Shown here in pieces: positions 63,539-64,000 of a DNA stretch of 64,000 nt. Location of the stretch: NCBI GenBank assembly GCA_019918135.1, contig WBZZ01006317.1, positions 46,001-110,000 on the forward strand, given 5' to 3'. The DNA is from Paulinella micropora. Taxonomy: Eukaryota; Cercozoa; Imbricatea; Euglyphida; Paulinellidae. Every line of letters starts with the position of its first letter. Position 1 is the stretch's first letter. The notes under the pieces were generated by a model. It did no database searches, was not told where the DNA came from, and was given only the letters and a program-made list of their open reading frames with translations. The position numbers were made by a program, and so were the translations under genes.

Positions 63539-63800
63539 TGAGGCGGCGCCTCATTGAGTGTATAAAAAGTTCGACGTGTATAAAAAAGTTCGACCTGTAT
63601 AAAAAATTTCGATCTTGTATAAAACAGTTCGACCTGTATAAAACATTTCGACATGTATAAAACAGTTCGACGTCGAACGATTTATTACACGTTGAACTGT
63701 TTTATACATGTTGATTTTTTTTAATTTCCAACTTTTTTTTAATTTTCAACTTTTTTTTATTTTTCAACTTTTTTTAAATTTCTAACTTTTTTTTATTAAG
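63539..63800. repeat. TATAAAA-GTTCGAC repeat array with inverted counterpart and T-rich repeats
   Basis: TGAGGC-GGC-GCCTCA (63539-63553) is followed by six ~20-bp units of TGTATAAAAMAGTTCGACC (63560-63670), then GTCGAAC...GTTGAACTGTTTTATACA in the opposite orientation (63670-63708), then AACTTTTTTTTWATTTTC-like repeats to 63797. A poly(A) run lies just before at 63515-63538. Confidence 0.75.
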
Positions 63801-64000
63801 CATAATTTGAATGTCGCCAGTAATATCACCATCAGGATGCCATTTCTCCAAATGCAGCACTTGGATGTCTTCCCATGATTTGTAGAGCTCCAAACAAGCA
63901 ACAATATTGTCCAGCGACTGCACGTTCCAACGATAGAAGTGTAAGGTCAAGGGCTGGGCAAGCTGAGACTCAGAGAGTAGGGCAGCATACTCCAGCTCGA
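63774..64000 (-). CDS. 3' terminal coding exon of an unidentified gene, cut by window edge
   Basis: A leftward frame is open from the window end to a TAA at 63774-63776: ELEYAALLSESQLAQPLTLHF, then VACLELYKSWEDIQVLHLEKW, ending LNKKKLEI. The N-terminal 60 residues look like a genuine helical protein segment; the last ten are encoded by the T-rich repeat, so the original stop may have been displaced or the exon may end earlier. No family recognised. Confidence 0.45.
   Translation of the reverse strand, partial: ELEYAALLSESQLAQPLTLHFYRWNVQSLDNIVACLELYKSWEDIQVLHLEKWHPDGDITGDIQIMLNKKKLEI

Noticed and set aside
1-64000. tRNA, rRNA, bacterial promoters and Shine-Dalgarno sites
   Set aside because: None could be supported; introns and transposon types show a eukaryotic context.

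Overview
The window is nuclear DNA of a eukaryote, most likely a protist or alga. It carries GT-AG introns, long microsatellites, RNA-mediated and DNA transposons and an integrated double-stranded DNA virus. It holds no rRNA, tRNA, CRISPR array or bacterial operon that I can see. The species cannot be named from sequence alone.

Region 1 (1-2,250) is the end of one virus-derived element: the 5' part of a protein-primed family B DNA polymerase gene running off the left edge, preceded by a small charged ORF. Region 2 (2,260-3,170) is simple repeats. Region 3 (3,172-28,972) is a nearly intact integrated polinton-like virus (PLV) of 25.8 kb, bounded by ~130-bp terminal inverted repeats that start AGTAGATGATAACC and by imperfect 6-bp target-site copies (TTAAGT / TCAAGT). 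It has the PLV core: retroviral-type integrase, packaging ATPase, adenain-like protease, minor capsid (penton-like) protein, double-jelly-roll major capsid protein (MCP) and protein-primed DNA polymerase. It also encodes a large fibre with a C-terminal S74 chaperone, a GIY-YIG nuclease, a HIRAN protein and several unknown small proteins. Two head-to-tail segmental duplications reshaped it. An older one (unit ~1.9 kb) produced two divergent MCP genes and a chimeric gene; a younger one (unit ~2.25 kb) copied the end of a virion-protein gene, two small genes and the end of the polymerase. ATPase, penton, fibre, second MCP and polymerase all carry frameshifts or stops, so the copy is probably decaying, although some homopolymer indels could be sequence errors. 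The first rightward gene contains a convincing 46-nt spliceosomal-type intron.

Region 4 (29-40.8 kb) is GC-rich and holds a minus-strand retroelement whose reading order is proline-rich ORF, USP-type deubiquitinase-like ORF, RNase H, reverse transcriptase, then Cys/His motif and possible restriction-like endonuclease. RNase H upstream of RT, and a USP domain, are unusual. Region 5 (40.8-45.7 kb) is a decayed plus-strand Penelope-like element with the GIY-YIG nuclease before the RT. A RING-finger exon lies at 46.9-47.4 kb.

Region 6 (48,610-59,509) is a 10.9-kb DNA transposon with ~0.6-kb terminal inverted repeats, flanked on both sides by a TATGTG microsatellite. It carries two divergent multi-exon genes: a minus-strand SET-like / cysteine cluster / DDE-transposase-like / SAP / RanBP2-zinc-finger gene, and a plus-strand seven-exon Thr-, Lys- and Glu-rich protein gene whose six introns all keep frame. 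Region 7 (59.5-64 kb) is mostly satellites and palindromic repeats with two broken small ORFs and, at the right edge, the last exon of an unidentified minus-strand gene.
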